Below are positions 1 through 9,599 of a stretch of DNA of 64,000 bases, one piece after another. Each line of letters begins with the position of its first letter. Position 1 is the first letter of the stretch. Source of the DNA: Sulfurovum sp. (GTDB lineage Bacteria; Campylobacterota; Campylobacteria; Campylobacterales; Sulfurovaceae). A program made the translations under genes and the position numbers. The notes beneath the pieces were generated by a model. It was not told the origin of the DNA. It worked only from the letters and a program-made list of their open reading frames with translations, and ran no database searches. The stretch lies in contig JAUZSE010000002.1 of assembly GCA_030949725.1 (NCBI GenBank), positions 43,576 through 107,575 of the forward strand. The letters are read 5' to 3'.

Positions 1-1365
1 TTATGTAAACATTTCTCTCATAACACCACCAAACCACTCTCTCGTAGCTTTAGCCGTACCTTTAGATCTAAATTTACCATTTCCGTCTTTTGGTTTAGGA
101 ACATGCCCTTTACCTTTAAGTACACCAGATTTGTCAGCTGAGAATGTATGTGTAACCATAATAGCCTCTTCAGGTTTACCACCAACCATTGAGTAACATA
201 CGTTTGCTGCTTTAGCTGGAAGACCTGCTTTAGGATCATTTACTTTACCGTTAAGTTGATCAATAATCTGTCCTGCTGCTCTATGAGAACCCCAAATAGC
301 AGTTTGACCACTTGGCGGAATACCGTGAGATACTGCATCACCAATAACATAAACATTTGAATCTGTTTTAGATTTAAAGCTATAACCATCCATAAGTGCA
401 TAACCTGAACCATTTGTTTCAAGACCAGCCATTGTAATAACAGGTGAACATTTGTTGTTAGGGATAAGGTTACAAACTTCATATTTAGTCGTTTGCATTT
501 TACCTTCTAAATCATCTGCATCTTTATATTCTTTGTAAGTAATTGTTTTAGCTGCAGTATCAATATCAATAACTTCAGTAAGACCTTTATATTCAATGAT
601 ATCTGAAAATAGATCTTTCCAAGACTCTTTAAATGCTTTAGCTTTTGCAAATTTACCATTTCTAGTATCTAGAACGATAACTTTTCCTTTGATCCCTTCA
701 TTTTTCATGAAGTTAGCTACCATTGCAGTTCTTTCATAAGGTGCTGGAGGACATCTAAATTTACCTTTTGCAGGTGGTACGATAATCACGTTACCATCAT
801 CCATATTGTCAAGTTGTCTTTTAAGTGCAACATGCTCATTTCCTGGAATTAATCCTCCTGGACATGCATGTTCAATTTCTCTAACTTTATCTGCAGACCA
901 TTTTGGAAATTGTTTTGCAGTATCATAAGCAATACCTGGAGAAAGCACAAGGATATCATATGCGAAATCACCATTTGTAGTTGTTACTATTTTTGCTTTT
1001 CTGTCAATAGCAGTTACTGTTGCATGAACAAAAGCATACCCGTGTTTCGCTGATGGCTGATAATAATCACCGATAAATGTATCAAGTGTTACACCATCAA
1101 GACCACCTAAAAGTGAATTTGAGAATGGACAAGCCATAAACATATTACTTTTTTCAATCACTGTTACTTCAAGTGATTTATCTTTTTGTCTAAGTGCTTT
1201 AGCCATAGTTAGACCACCAAAGCCTCCACCTACGATTACTACTGATTTACCACTAGCTTTTTTAGCTGTTGATTTTTTTTCACTTGCTGTTGCCATAGTT
1301 GGAAGTGCTACCGCCGCTGCTGCGACACCTGCTAATTTAAATGTATCTCTTCTGTTCATTGCCAT
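1..1365 (-). CDS. fccB: Tat-exported sulfide dehydrogenase flavoprotein (FccB/SoxF family)
   Basis: The 454-residue protein is a periplasmic FAD enzyme of the flavocytochrome c sulfide dehydrogenase family, which oxidises sulfide and passes electrons to a c-type cytochrome. It begins with a twin-arginine signal (NRRDTFK, then an Ala-rich hydrophobic stretch to about residue 28). An FAD-binding GGGFGG loop lies near residue 47. The family motif RCPPAPYER near residue 206 and a second cysteine in NNKCSP near 306 are the expected partners of the redox disulfide. AGGAGA sits six bases before the ATG. The stop codon is at the very edge of the window, so a cytochrome subunit (FccA) could lie just outside. 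The Rieske gene lies upstream on the same strand. FccB is favoured over SQR because of the Tat signal and the CPPAPYER motif. Confidence 0.85.
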   Translation of the reverse strand: MAMNRRDTFKLAGVAAAAVALPTMATASEKKSTAKKASGKSVVIVGGGFGGLTMAKALRQKDKSLEVTVIEKSNMFMACPFSNSLLGGLDGVTLDTFIGDYYQPSAKHGYAFVHATVTAIDRKAKIVTTTNGDFAYDILVLSPGIAYDTAKQFPKWSADKVREIEHACPGGLIPGNEHVALKRQLDNMDDGNVIIVPPAKGKFRCPPAPYERTAMVANFMKNEGIKGKVIVLDTRNGKFAKAKAFKESWKDLFSDIIEYKGLTEVIDIDTAAKTITYKEYKDADDLEGKMQTTKYEVCNLIPNNKCSPVITMAGLETNGSGYALMDGYSFKSKTDSNVYVIGDAVSHGIPPSGQTAIWGSHRAAGQIIDQLNGKVNDPKAGLPAKAANVCYSMVGGKPEEAIMVTHTFSADKSGVLKGKGHVPKPKDGNGKFRSKGTAKATREWFGGVMREMFT

Positions 1366-1565
1366 ACTGTCTCCTATTATTTAGTATTATTGTTGATCTC
1401 TTCATATAATATAAAGTAATTAAGTATGACAGAATTTTTTGTTTTTTACAATAAAAGTATATGAATTAATAAAAAGAATTGAGGGTGTAACCAAAAGCTA
1501 CATATGCGTATGGAGGAGATAACCATAAGATATGATGTGGTTTATCATACCTTATAGTAGGAAAT

Positions 1566-2291
1566 TTATGCTTGAATAAGTTCGGCAGAAAAGTTTTTAA
1601 GTGCTTGTACTTTTGTTTCTTCTTTAACAAGCTTTTTGGCACCTCTTCTACCATGAACAGCTTTTAACTCTTGTTTAAATGCATCAAAGAAATCTTGAAA
1701 TTTATCAGGTCCCAATACTGCAACGGCCCAAATATTATCATCTGCATCGATCTCCAAAATAATCGAAGCCAATCCTTGATTCGCAGGTCCACCCACTGAT
1801 TTACCACCTAAATTTGGATCATAAGCAGCTAAGTGAGAAGAACAGACAAACACACCTGCTCTATCATAAGCCAATGTTTTTCCTGTAGTCGGTACATATT
1901 GGAACATACTCATAGCTTTTTGTGGATGCGTCAATTGGTGTGCACAGATAGCTGAATACGCTACGATTGTACCTTTTGAACCTGTACCCCCTTTATAGAT
2001 ATACTCAACACCATCTGCAGATTTAAGTTTAATGTCTTTAGATGTAGGCTCAGGTAAGTCAACCATAATAGCTGGTGTAGCAACATGTGGATACATAAAG
2101 ATATAATTCTCTTCTTTTACCAATGTTTTTGACTTAAGTGCATTGCCTTCAGCATCTTTGAGTTGTACCTTTTCGAATGTTTGAAACAAACTTCCATCTT
2201 CAGCATAAAGTTTTTGCGTAATGAGCGAAGGTGCCACCGCTACAGCCATTGCTGATGTTGCTGATAATTGTAAAAAATTCCGTCTTTCCAT
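1566..2291 (-). CDS. Tat-exported Rieske 2Fe-2S protein
   Basis: A 241-residue periplasmic or membrane-anchored Rieske protein starts at MERRNFLQ, a textbook twin-arginine motif, with AAAGGA seven bases upstream. A longer in-frame start exists but would bury the signal. Cluster ligands are visible as CAH (about residue 120) and CSSH (about 158). The cysteines that form the stabilising disulfide in cytochrome bc1 Rieske proteins are absent: the boxes read CAHQLT and CSSH instead of CTHLGC and CPCH. The inter-ligand insert is long. No cytochrome b or c1 gene is adjacent, so this is not an ordinary petABC operon. Resemblance of the C-terminal part to arsenite-oxidase small subunits is only an impression. 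Function with the downstream FccB-like enzyme is inferred from position. Confidence 0.75.
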   Translation of the reverse strand: MERRNFLQLSATSAMAVAVAPSLITQKLYAEDGSLFQTFEKVQLKDAEGNALKSKTLVKEENYIFMYPHVATPAIMVDLPEPTSKDIKLKSADGVEYIYKGGTGSKGTIVAYSAICAHQLTHPQKAMSMFQYVPTTGKTLAYDRAGVFVCSSHLAAYDPNLGGKSVGGPANQGLASIILEIDADDNIWAVAVLGPDKFQDFFDAFKQELKAVHGRRGAKKLVKEETKVQALKNFSAELIQA

Positions 2292-2513
2292 AAATAGTCC
2301 TTTTAAAATAATAATGTAAATTAATATAGTAACATAGTACAAAAAAATTGATTAATGTCAAGAGTTACTTTGAAAAAAATTGAATAACTACCCCTCATGT
2401 GCGATTAAGCGGTATTATTGTAACATTTGCGTTCCAAAATTCTTGCTCATTTTTGGACGTATATATAGTATATATTCGTATTTATATGGGCTATTAAACC
2501 AAAAGGAAACAAT

Positions 2514-2954
2514 ATGACTTGTTATGAAACACTGTTTGTACTTAAACCTACATTGACAGACGAAGAGACTGCAGCACAAATTGCAAAAATAAAAGCTATT
2601 CTTGCTAAAGAAGGTGCTGAACTTATTGCCACAAATGATATGGGTATGAGAAAACTTGCTTATCCTGTTGAAAAACAAAGTAGAGGGTACTACACTGTTC
2701 TTCTTTATAAAGGTGAAGGCACGATTATCAATGAACTTGAAAGAAATCTTAAGATAAATGAAGAAGTCATGAAGTTTTTAACTGTTAAATACACTAAAGA
2801 CAAAGAACTTATACAGTTTGACAAGCTTGTAGCACAAGCAAATAAAAAATCCGCAGCCATTGAAGCTAGAGCAGCAGAAGCAGCAACGGTAGAAGCTACT
2901 CCAGTAGTAGAAACTATAGAAGCTACACCAGCAGCTGCATCAACAGAAGCTTAA
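2514..2954 (+). CDS. rpsF: 30S ribosomal protein S6
   Basis: S6 binds 16S rRNA together with S18 in the platform of the small subunit. The 146-residue product opens with the conserved YETLFVLKPTLTDEE strand-helix and contains the typical G(M/V)RKLAYP segment. The last 45 residues are an Ala/Glu/Thr-rich extension, longer than in E. coli but common in the phylum. AAAGGA lies seven bases before the ATG. It is first of the rpsF-ssb-rpsR operon, with short gaps to the next genes, which is the usual arrangement. Confidence 0.96.
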   Translation: MTCYETLFVLKPTLTDEETAAQIAKIKAILAKEGAELIATNDMGMRKLAYPVEKQSRGYYTVLLYKGEGTIINELERNLKINEEVMKFLTVKYTKDKELIQFDKLVAQANKKSAAIEARAAEAATVEATPVVETIEATPAAASTEA

Positions 2955-2978
2955 TCCACCAAAAATTAGGAGCACCTT

Positions 2979-3476
2979 ATGTATAACAAGATTATTTTAG
3001 CGGGGAACCTCACCAGAGATATTGAGATTAGATATACACAAAGTGGCGCTGCCATTGGCAATACTGCTATAGCAACTTCACGTAAATTCAAGTCTGCAAC
3101 GGGTGAACAAAAAGAAGAAGTACTCTTTGTAGACCTTACTTTTTTTGGAAGAACTGCTGAAATTGCAAATCAATACTTACGTAAAGGCAGCAAAGTTTTA
3201 GTAGATGGAAGATTGAAGTTGGACCAGTGGACAGCACAAGATGGAAGTAAAAGAAGCAAGCACTCAGTGACTGTAGAAAACCTCCAAATGCTAGGAAGTA
3301 AAGATGAAGCAGCCCCTATGGGTGGCAACGGATATAGTCAGCAAGGTGGTTCAAATTATGAAAAACCTGCACAAAGTAGCTATAGCCAACCTGCACAACC
3401 AGCACCACAAGCTGCACCACAACCTACGTCAAACATTCCAGAAATTGACATCAATGAAGATGAAATACCGTTTTAG
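2979..3476 (+). CDS. ssb: Single-stranded DNA-binding protein
   Basis: The 165-residue SSB has an N-terminal OB fold (about residues 1-105, beginning MYNKIILAGNLTRD), a Gln/Pro/Ala/Ser-rich flexible linker, and the acidic tip ending DEIPF that recruits repair and replication partners. AGGAGC precedes the ATG. It lies between rpsF and rpsR, 24 bases after S6 and 9 bases before S18, so it is probably co-transcribed with them. Confidence 0.96.
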   Translation: MYNKIILAGNLTRDIEIRYTQSGAAIGNTAIATSRKFKSATGEQKEEVLFVDLTFFGRTAEIANQYLRKGSKVLVDGRLKLDQWTAQDGSKRSKHSVTVENLQMLGSKDEAAPMGGNGYSQQGGSNYEKPAQSSYSQPAQPAPQAAPQPTSNIPEIDINEDEIPF

Positions 3477-3485
3477 GAGAACACC

Positions 3486-3749
3486 ATGGCAGAAAGAAGA
3501 AAATTTAAAAAAAGGTTTTGTAAATATTGCGAAACTAAAGTAGAGTTTATCGATTACAAAGAACTTGGACAACTTAGATTCTCACTTAGTGAGAGATTTA
3601 AAATTATGCCAAGAAGACTTACAGGTAACTGTAAACGTCACCAAGAGCTTGTAACAATAGCGATCAAAAGAGCTAGACAAACAGCACTTATCCCATACAT
3701 CGTGGATAGAAAAAATGTTGTTGAAAATCCATTTGAAAATGTAAGATAG
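3486..3749 (+). CDS. rpsR: 30S ribosomal protein S18
   Basis: The 87-residue basic protein has the S18 signature: an N-terminal [12 protein letters not shown] stretch, then a core with [11 protein letters not shown] and a basic C-terminal helix. It binds S6 as a heterodimer on 16S rRNA. It is the last gene of rpsF-ssb-rpsR, with GGAGA before the ATG. A strong hairpin follows twelve bases after the stop. Confidence 0.96.
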   Translation: MAERRKFKKRFCKYCETKVEFIDYKELGQLRFSLSERFKIMPRRLTGNCKRHQELVTIAIKRARQTALIPYIVDRKNVVENPFENVR

Positions 3750-3760
3750 TCTTACAAAGA

Positions 3761-3788
3761 TTTACCTACCAATTTTTTGGTGGGTAAA
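3761..3788. terminator. Hairpin between convergent genes
   Basis: TTTACCTACCAA pairs with TTGGTGGGTAAA (one G-T pair) around a short T loop, between rpsR and the convergent methyltransferase gene. There is no U-tract directly after either arm, so a terminator role is inferred from position. The right arm (TGGTGGGTAAA) resembles other intergenic hairpins in this window and may belong to the same dispersed repeat family. Confidence 0.5.
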
Positions 3789-3794
3789 GCTAAC

Positions 3795-4502
3795 CTACGC
3801 GTTTTTTAGAACTAAAAATACTTTATCAGCTTCATCAAAATCATATAATTTTACTTCGTCATTTGCAACAAGTTCCAACCCACTAAACTTCACGATATCA
3901 TCTACACTATGATAATACTGTCTAATAGTCTCTTGTGATTTCTTAAAACACTCCCCCTCTTTTTCAAACAATGTAAACTCAGAAACATATTCACCTTTTT
4001 CAAAATCACTGTCTACTGTTAAAAATCGTGTGTCATCATCTACGATGTAAGAACCCACTGCAACATTTTCAAAACCATAAAGAGTATTGATATCACAGAG
4101 GAACACACCACCCTCATTTAAATGTGATTTCACGCAAAGTAAAAAGTCTTGAAGTGCTTCTTTAGTTAAATAGTTCAACATATCAAAAACTGCCGTTATG
4201 ACATCATAGAAGCCATCTAGGCTACATAAGTCTATACACCCTGCATCATAGCCTTGTTCAAGTGTTTGAGCGACCATAAGAGGGCTTAAGTCTATGCCTT
4301 TGACTTTGGGTATATCTAAAGCACCTTGCATTTGACGCAAAAAATCACCTGAGCCACAGCCCACATCTAAGAGGGTTTCAAAATCAACAGAATTTAAAAA
4401 AAGAAGGTAATGGGCATAAAGGCTAGGAGCAGCCTCTTTCACGCCAATAAGGTCTTCTACTTTAGCATAGAGGTCAAGAGAATCGGAGCTATTATTGTCC
4501 AT
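3795..4502 (-). CDS. Class I SAM-dependent methyltransferase
   Basis: The 235-residue protein has SAM-binding motif I (LLDVGCGSGDFL, about residues 41-52), an acidic residue in the next strand (KGIDLSPLM) and a motif similar to post-I regions of small-molecule methyltransferases. The C-terminal half is beta-rich. The substrate cannot be read from the sequence. Its start overlaps the end of hisG by 11 bases, so it is probably translated from the coaX-hisG message. That linkage does not by itself indicate a role in histidine synthesis. Confidence 0.8.
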   Translation of the reverse strand: MDNNSSDSLDLYAKVEDLIGVKEAAPSLYAHYLLFLNSVDFETLLDVGCGSGDFLRQMQGALDIPKVKGIDLSPLMVAQTLEQGYDAGCIDLCSLDGFYDVITAVFDMLNYLTKEALQDFLLCVKSHLNEGGVFLCDINTLYGFENVAVGSYIVDDDTRFLTVDSDFEKGEYVSEFTLFEKEGECFKKSQETIRQYYHSVDDIVKFSGLELVANDEVKLYDFDEADKVFLVLKNA

Positions 4503-5112
4503 TCTCTACAACAGTTTTGATCTTTTCATAAAGCGAAAGGATCTCACCTTTTTTGGCATAAAAGCTATTTTTATTGGCTATGAGATACGCAGAAGAATCC
4601 ATAATATCCTCAGCCACTTTAAGCCCATTTTCTCTCATAGTATTGCCTGTCTCTACGATGTCCACAATGGCATCAGCAAGACCAACAAGTGGGGCTAACT
4701 CTATAGAACCATAGAGTTTGACAACCTCAACACCTACAGCTTTTTTAGCGAAGTATGCTTTAGTTATATTTACCATCTTAGTAGCTACTTTGATGTTAGG
4801 ACGAGACCAGTCAAGCTCATCTTCATTTCTAATCCCAATGGCTACTTTACATTTGCCTAGTTGCATATCAAGAAGTTGGATGATGTCTAGTTCTTTTTCT
4901 GTAATAACATCCAGACCAACCACTCCAATATCTGCTGCACCATGTTCTACATAGGTTGGTACATCTTGATTACGTACATTTAAAAAACGAAACTCACCCA
5001 TATCTAAAATGAGTTCTCTACCTTCAAACTTAAACTCTCCACCAAATATTTCTGCAAATATTTCTAGTGTCTGCTCTGCTATTCTTCCTTTTGGAAGTGC
5101 TATTGTTAACAT
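4492..5112 (-). CDS. hisG: ATP phosphoribosyltransferase, short form
   Basis: HisG condenses ATP and PRPP in the first step of histidine synthesis. At 206 residues this is the short form, which lacks the C-terminal regulatory domain and in known organisms needs the HisRS-like partner HisZ (not in this window). It starts MLTIALPKGRI, a conserved family opening, and contains the PRPP-loop region DAIVDIVETGNTMRENGL. Its first base overlaps the stop of coaX, and its 3' end overlaps the methyltransferase start. Confidence 0.93.
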   Translation of the reverse strand: MLTIALPKGRIAEQTLEIFAEIFGGEFKFEGRELILDMGEFRFLNVRNQDVPTYVEHGAADIGVVGLDVITEKELDIIQLLDMQLGKCKVAIGIRNEDELDWSRPNIKVATKMVNITKAYFAKKAVGVEVVKLYGSIELAPLVGLADAIVDIVETGNTMRENGLKVAEDIMDSSAYLIANKNSFYAKKGEILSLYEKIKTVVENGQ

Positions 5113-5744
5113 TATTTATTTCCTATTACTTTTTGCATTCCATCAAAAACAAGCTTTTCATCGTAAATGGCATCTTTAAAATACGCTGATAAAAACTTAC
5201 CGTCTCCACCTGTAAAATAAAGCTTTTTACCTTTACTGTGCTTGTCTATGAGTGCTTTTATAGACGCGATTATACCATAGCTTATCTGCTCTTTTGTTGT
5301 AGTAGGAAGTTCTTCTATATTCACTTCTTTATCTAAGTTGGTATCAAGTACGGTGGATATATTTTTATACGTTTGCATATACCCTTTTAATCCTGGCAAT
5401 ATAAACCCACCTTTATACACGCCCTGCTCTACTACATCCACAGTTATAGCAGAACCAGCATCTACAAATAAGCCATCTCTATGACTTAAACAAAGTGCTT
5501 TTCTATCTACCCCCATAGTCTCATACTCTCCCTTTATCTTTATATGAGAGGAAATATTTGTCCATAATGGTATGTGTTCAATCTTACTACTTAATTGATG
5601 CTTCACCGTAATATAATAAAGCTTTTGATTTTGATATGTATCTATCGCATCATCATAAGCAAGATGTTCAACAGCGTCCCCATCATAAATATGAAAATAC
5701 GTATTGCCTATGTCTGCAAGTAAAACAGTATCATTCGTGTTCAT
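5112..5744 (-). CDS. coaX: Type III pantothenate kinase
   Basis: CoaX phosphorylates pantothenate in the first committed step of coenzyme A synthesis. The 210-residue protein has the ASKHA phosphate-binding motif DIGNT near residue 11, the GVDR motif near 78, and the DAGSAITVDVV plus GGFILPGL segments of the second phosphate and adenosine sites. It is shorter than the usual 250 residues, as is common in this phylum. It overlaps the small upstream gene by 14 bases and hisG by one base. Confidence 0.9.
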   Translation of the reverse strand: MNTNDTVLLADIGNTYFHIYDGDAVEHLAYDDAIDTYQNQKLYYITVKHQLSSKIEHIPLWTNISSHIKIKGEYETMGVDRKALCLSHRDGLFVDAGSAITVDVVEQGVYKGGFILPGLKGYMQTYKNISTVLDTNLDKEVNIEELPTTTKEQISYGIIASIKALIDKHSKGKKLYFTGGDGKFLSAYFKDAIYDEKLVFDGMQKVIGNK

Positions 5745-6075
5745 GCCAAACTTTCCATCTATGTTCTTCTAGCATTAATTTTGCTTTTGAACATAGAGGT
5801 GCTTTTACAATGATATATCTTTTCTTAATACTACTATCAATGTATTTTTCAACTTTCTCATGCAATAAGATAAGTTCACTTACCTCTTTACGCAGTACCC
5901 TACTCTTTTTCTCCAATTCCATCACCAAAGCATAATACCCTTTCAAGTCCACACCTAGATATAACTTCACTTTCTTACGTGATCCCAACTCTTTGGGCAG
6001 TATCTCTTTGAGCGATTTGAATATAACGTGTTTTGTCTGTAAATAATCTACTATTGTTTTCATATATGCTCTCAC
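5731..6075 (-). CDS. Small basic protein of unknown function
   Basis: The 114-residue Lys/Glu-rich protein shows no motif I recognise. A helical, possibly coiled region (about residues 50-85) separates two short alpha/beta-looking parts. The start is either a GTG whose GTGA overlaps the stop of the upstream helicase, or an ATG twelve bases later (6063). The coupling favours the GTG. It sits between the helicase and coaX in a tightly packed minus-strand operon. Confidence 0.6.
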   Translation of the reverse strand: MRAYMKTIVDYLQTKHVIFKSLKEILPKELGSRKKVKLYLGVDLKGYYALVMELEKKSRVLRKEVSELILLHEKVEKYIDSSIKKRYIIVKAPLCSKAKLMLEEHRWKVWHEHE

Positions 6076-9000
6076 TTTCTAAGGAGGTCTACTAGCTCTT
6101 CACCGTTAAACTTATCTTCTTGATTGGCATTGCCCTCGTAGATACTGTCTTGCAAGCTTCTTTTTTTCTCTTGCAGTTTTAATATCTGTTCTTCTATGGA
6201 GTTTTCTACTATGAGTTTATAGACAAACACAGGTTTATCCTGCCCTATACGGTACGCTCTGTCTGTGGCTTGATTTTCTACAGCAGGGTTCCACCAAGGG
6301 TCATAGTGTATAACAGTATCTGCCTCCACAAGGTTCAGCCCCACACCTCCTGCTTTTAGGCTAATAAGAAAGATACTCGCATCCCCTTTGGTAAATGCGT
6401 CTATGGCTACATCTCTTTTTCGGGTGGATCCTGTGAGTTTAGTATAGGTATACTTACGTTTTTTTATCTCCCTTTCCAATATACTTAACATCGAAGTAAA
6501 CTGTGAAAAAACCAAGACTTTTCTACCTTCTGCTTGTAACTCTTCCATAAGCTCCAAAAAGAGTTCTAGTTTAGCAGATTCTTTTACTTTCTTAGCAGCC
6601 TCTAGGCTCAAGAGTGAAGGATCACAACAAACCTGTCTAAGCTTGAGTAAGGCATCGAGTATCGTGATATGGCTACGAGATAAACCTTTACCTTTGATAG
6701 CTTCTCTTACTTTTTTCTCCATAGTTACACGTATATTTTCATAAAGAGCTGCTTGTTTTTTATCAAACTTAGCTCTTTTGATAATCTCTGTTTTACTAGG
6801 CAATTCCAAAGCCACAGCCTCTTTCGTCCGTCTTAATATAAAGGGTGCGACTTTTCTATTGAGTAGTTCTCTTCTGCTAACATCATGTTCTTTTTCTATA
6901 GGGTTTTGATACATACTTTTGAAAAATTTTAAGTTATCTAAAAACCCTGGCATCAAAAAGTCAAATATCGACCACAATTCACCCAAATGATTTTCTATAG
7001 GTGTACCACTAAGTGCCAGTCTATGTTGGGCATGTAAAGACTTAATGGCTATAGCCATTTTGGTTTTAGGGTTTTTTATCTTTTGTGCTTCATCTAAAAT
7101 AATGTAAAAGAACTTCTCTTTTTCATACATTTGCACATCTCTATGTGCCAGTGCGTAGGTTGTCAATATGATGTCATGTTCGTGGATTTTACTAAATTTA
7201 TCGGCTCTATCCAAGCCATAGAGTTCAAGTACAGTAAGTTCTGGCGTAAATTTTGCTATTTCATTTTTCCAATTGCCTATGAGTGATGTCGGCATAATGA
7301 TAAGCGTAGGACCTTCGAGTGTATTTTTACTTTTTAAATACTGTAAAAATGCCAAAGTTTGCACGGTTTTACCAAGCCCCATATCATCTGCTAAGTATTC
7401 CAGAAAACCTAAAGGTATGTAAAAAGTGTAGCCAGTCAAGTCCAAAGAGCTGATAATCTCTAAGCGTGGCAGTGAGTGTTGGGGCAGGTGTTATAGACTC
7501 AATACCTTTAAAGTTCTTAAGCTTCAAAGCCAATGCCTTAATTTCTTTTGCACCTTTCCAGATAATAGGACTGTCTTCATCCAAGGCTATAAGATGTGCA
7601 TCATAAGGCTGTATGACTAAGGTATCGCCCTCTTTTTTGTCAAAAAGTTCAAATATAGTCTGCAATATAGGTTTAATATCTTTGGATTCTATATGTAAAA
7701 ATTTCCCTTCTTCCATTTGAAGATTCAGTTTTTCAGGTATCTCTTCTATACTGTCATACTCTTCCAAAAGAGAAGCTACTATAGGCATAAGTGCTACAGA
7801 ACGTCCTCCAACCTCTACAAAGAAAGAAAGCTCAAACCAGGGATTGATATCACCTTCTTCAGAGCTATCCACCACTACTGCATCTGCATATTCAAAAGAA
7901 ATATTGAAGTTTTCATCTATCTCTATATCCCATCCTGATGCACGTAAAGGCTCAATATGGTTTTCCATAAAATTACGCCATCTCTCTATAGCTACTTGTG
8001 CATTAGGATTGGCAAAACTCATATATGTTTGCATTGTCTGCTCAAACTCAAAGCCTAGAACCTCTATACTACTTCTATATGCCTCTTCTTCCTCATTATC
8101 TCTCCAGACCTTCACCATCTTACCCTCTTTGGTGATACGCTCACTTTCTCTTAAAGGATAAGCATTGACCTCATAATCAGCATACATAAAATGTAACTCC
8201 ATCATATGTACTATCTGTGTGCCATTATTTTTAGCATAAAGATACAAATGTGGGTCTAGGCTTCACGCTCACTTCTTCTATCTCAAAAGATTGAGGCAAG
8301 GGAAAAGAAGCATCAGGCAATGTTTCGACTATCTTTTGTGTTACCTTTGTCATTTCATCATTTGACATCACGGGTGCATTAAACATGCATTCTAACTCTT
8401 CTTTAGCGTAATTGGTATCCACTTCATACAGTGTATTGGTCTCTATGTTCATACATAATGCAGGTATAGTATTGGCTATAAGTTCTTCATTTTCTTGGAG
8501 ATTAGATACTAGATGGTGTTTTCCCTCGTCTTCTATCCACTCAAAGGTAAGCTTTTTAGTTTCACTCACGTACCTAAGAGGTGTAGTGCTGTCTTTTAGA
8601 TAACACTTAGCACTTTGCACAAGTTTTTTCAAGATCCAAGCACCATACTCATCTTTAAATTTATGCTCACCCCTATACCCACTAGACCCACTAGTGGCTG
8701 TATTGCTTAGCTGTGATATTAACTCTTTGTCTTCTTCCGTCAAGTAAGGATATTGGTAATCAAGATTATGATAATACATCATATTTTCAAGAGAAATACT
8801 CACACCTTTTGACAGTGAACCATTTTTTAATATTTTAGCTTTACAAAATTCAAAATCATTGTCACTTTTACGAAATAATCTTATGATCAAAAATGCTTCT
8901 TGTGCTGTTTCGAGTTCTAAAAGGGGAGTCTTTTTATGCACTTTCATAAACTGCTTTAACCATCTATCTGCAATATCTTCTTTTTCTTTAGGTATATTTT

Positions 9001-9292
9001 GAGAAGCTACTTTAAACAAGACGGCTACGACATGCTTACAGTTATACCCCACAGGACAGGTGCAATACCCCTCAATATTTAGATTGTCATTATGCCTAAT
9101 CAAATCTATCTTCTGCTGATACGCACGTGTACCTTTCACCTCAGAACGGATAATAGTCGTATTAGTATTCTCTATATAAATATCAAATTCTTGTACTCTA
9201 GCTTTTTGATAATAACTCTGTCCTCTAGTATATGTTTGTCCATAAAAGTTTTCACGAATATCATTCGTTCTTAATATAAATTCACTTTTCAT
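6072..9292 (-). CDS. SNF2-family DNA helicase with N-terminal SWIM zinc finger (two frameshifts)
   Basis: Read through two frame changes, this is one protein of about 1,070 residues. The N-terminal part (from 9292) has a SWIM finger, CTCPVGYNCKH, near residue 77. The C-terminal part carries the SNF2 motor: DDMGLGKT (motif I), DEAQ (motif II), SGTPIEN (III), VFSQFTSML and DRAYRIGQ (VI). Such proteins are ATP-driven DNA translocases, and their cellular role in bacteria is poorly defined. The frame changes lie near 8250 (after KPRP) and near 7395 (after FSGIL, before ADDMGLGKT). Each is corrected by removing one base. Because essential genes nearby show the same defect, sequence error is more likely than a pseudogene. 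Confidence 0.8.
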
Positions 9293-9599
9293 AGTTGCCT
9301 TAGGTTAATGTTTTAATGTTTTAATGCGTATTAAATTTTTTTTTAATGCACTCAATTTGTTGCTACTTATATCCCATACTATTATAACAAAATTTCATAC
9401 ATGCAAAACATCTCTAAGTTTAAGGGATAATTAGAATTGCTGCCATTATTATCTTATTCCTGAACAAATATTATATATAAAAAGGAAATTAAGTATCATG
9501 ATACGTACATTGGTAAATATTTATTAGCTATAATAGAAGAAATATTTTATAAAGAAAGTAACTAAATGCAAATAACAACTTTGAATACAAGTAGAGAAA
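9293..9599. other. AT-rich intergenic region between divergent genes
   Basis: This 307-base gap lies between the divergent helicase and TerB/DnaJ genes. It is AT-rich, with a short tandem TTTTAATG repeat near 9307-9327. A 13-codon open frame (ATG at 9566, stop at 9605-9607) overlaps the start of the next gene. I see no RNA gene or recognisable riboswitch, and no promoter that I would call with confidence. Confidence 0.4.

Noticed and set aside
1466..1654. Separate 62-codon gene downstream of the Rieske gene
   Set aside because: Most of it overlaps the Rieske gene in another frame on the same strand, with no ribosome site or recognisable motif.
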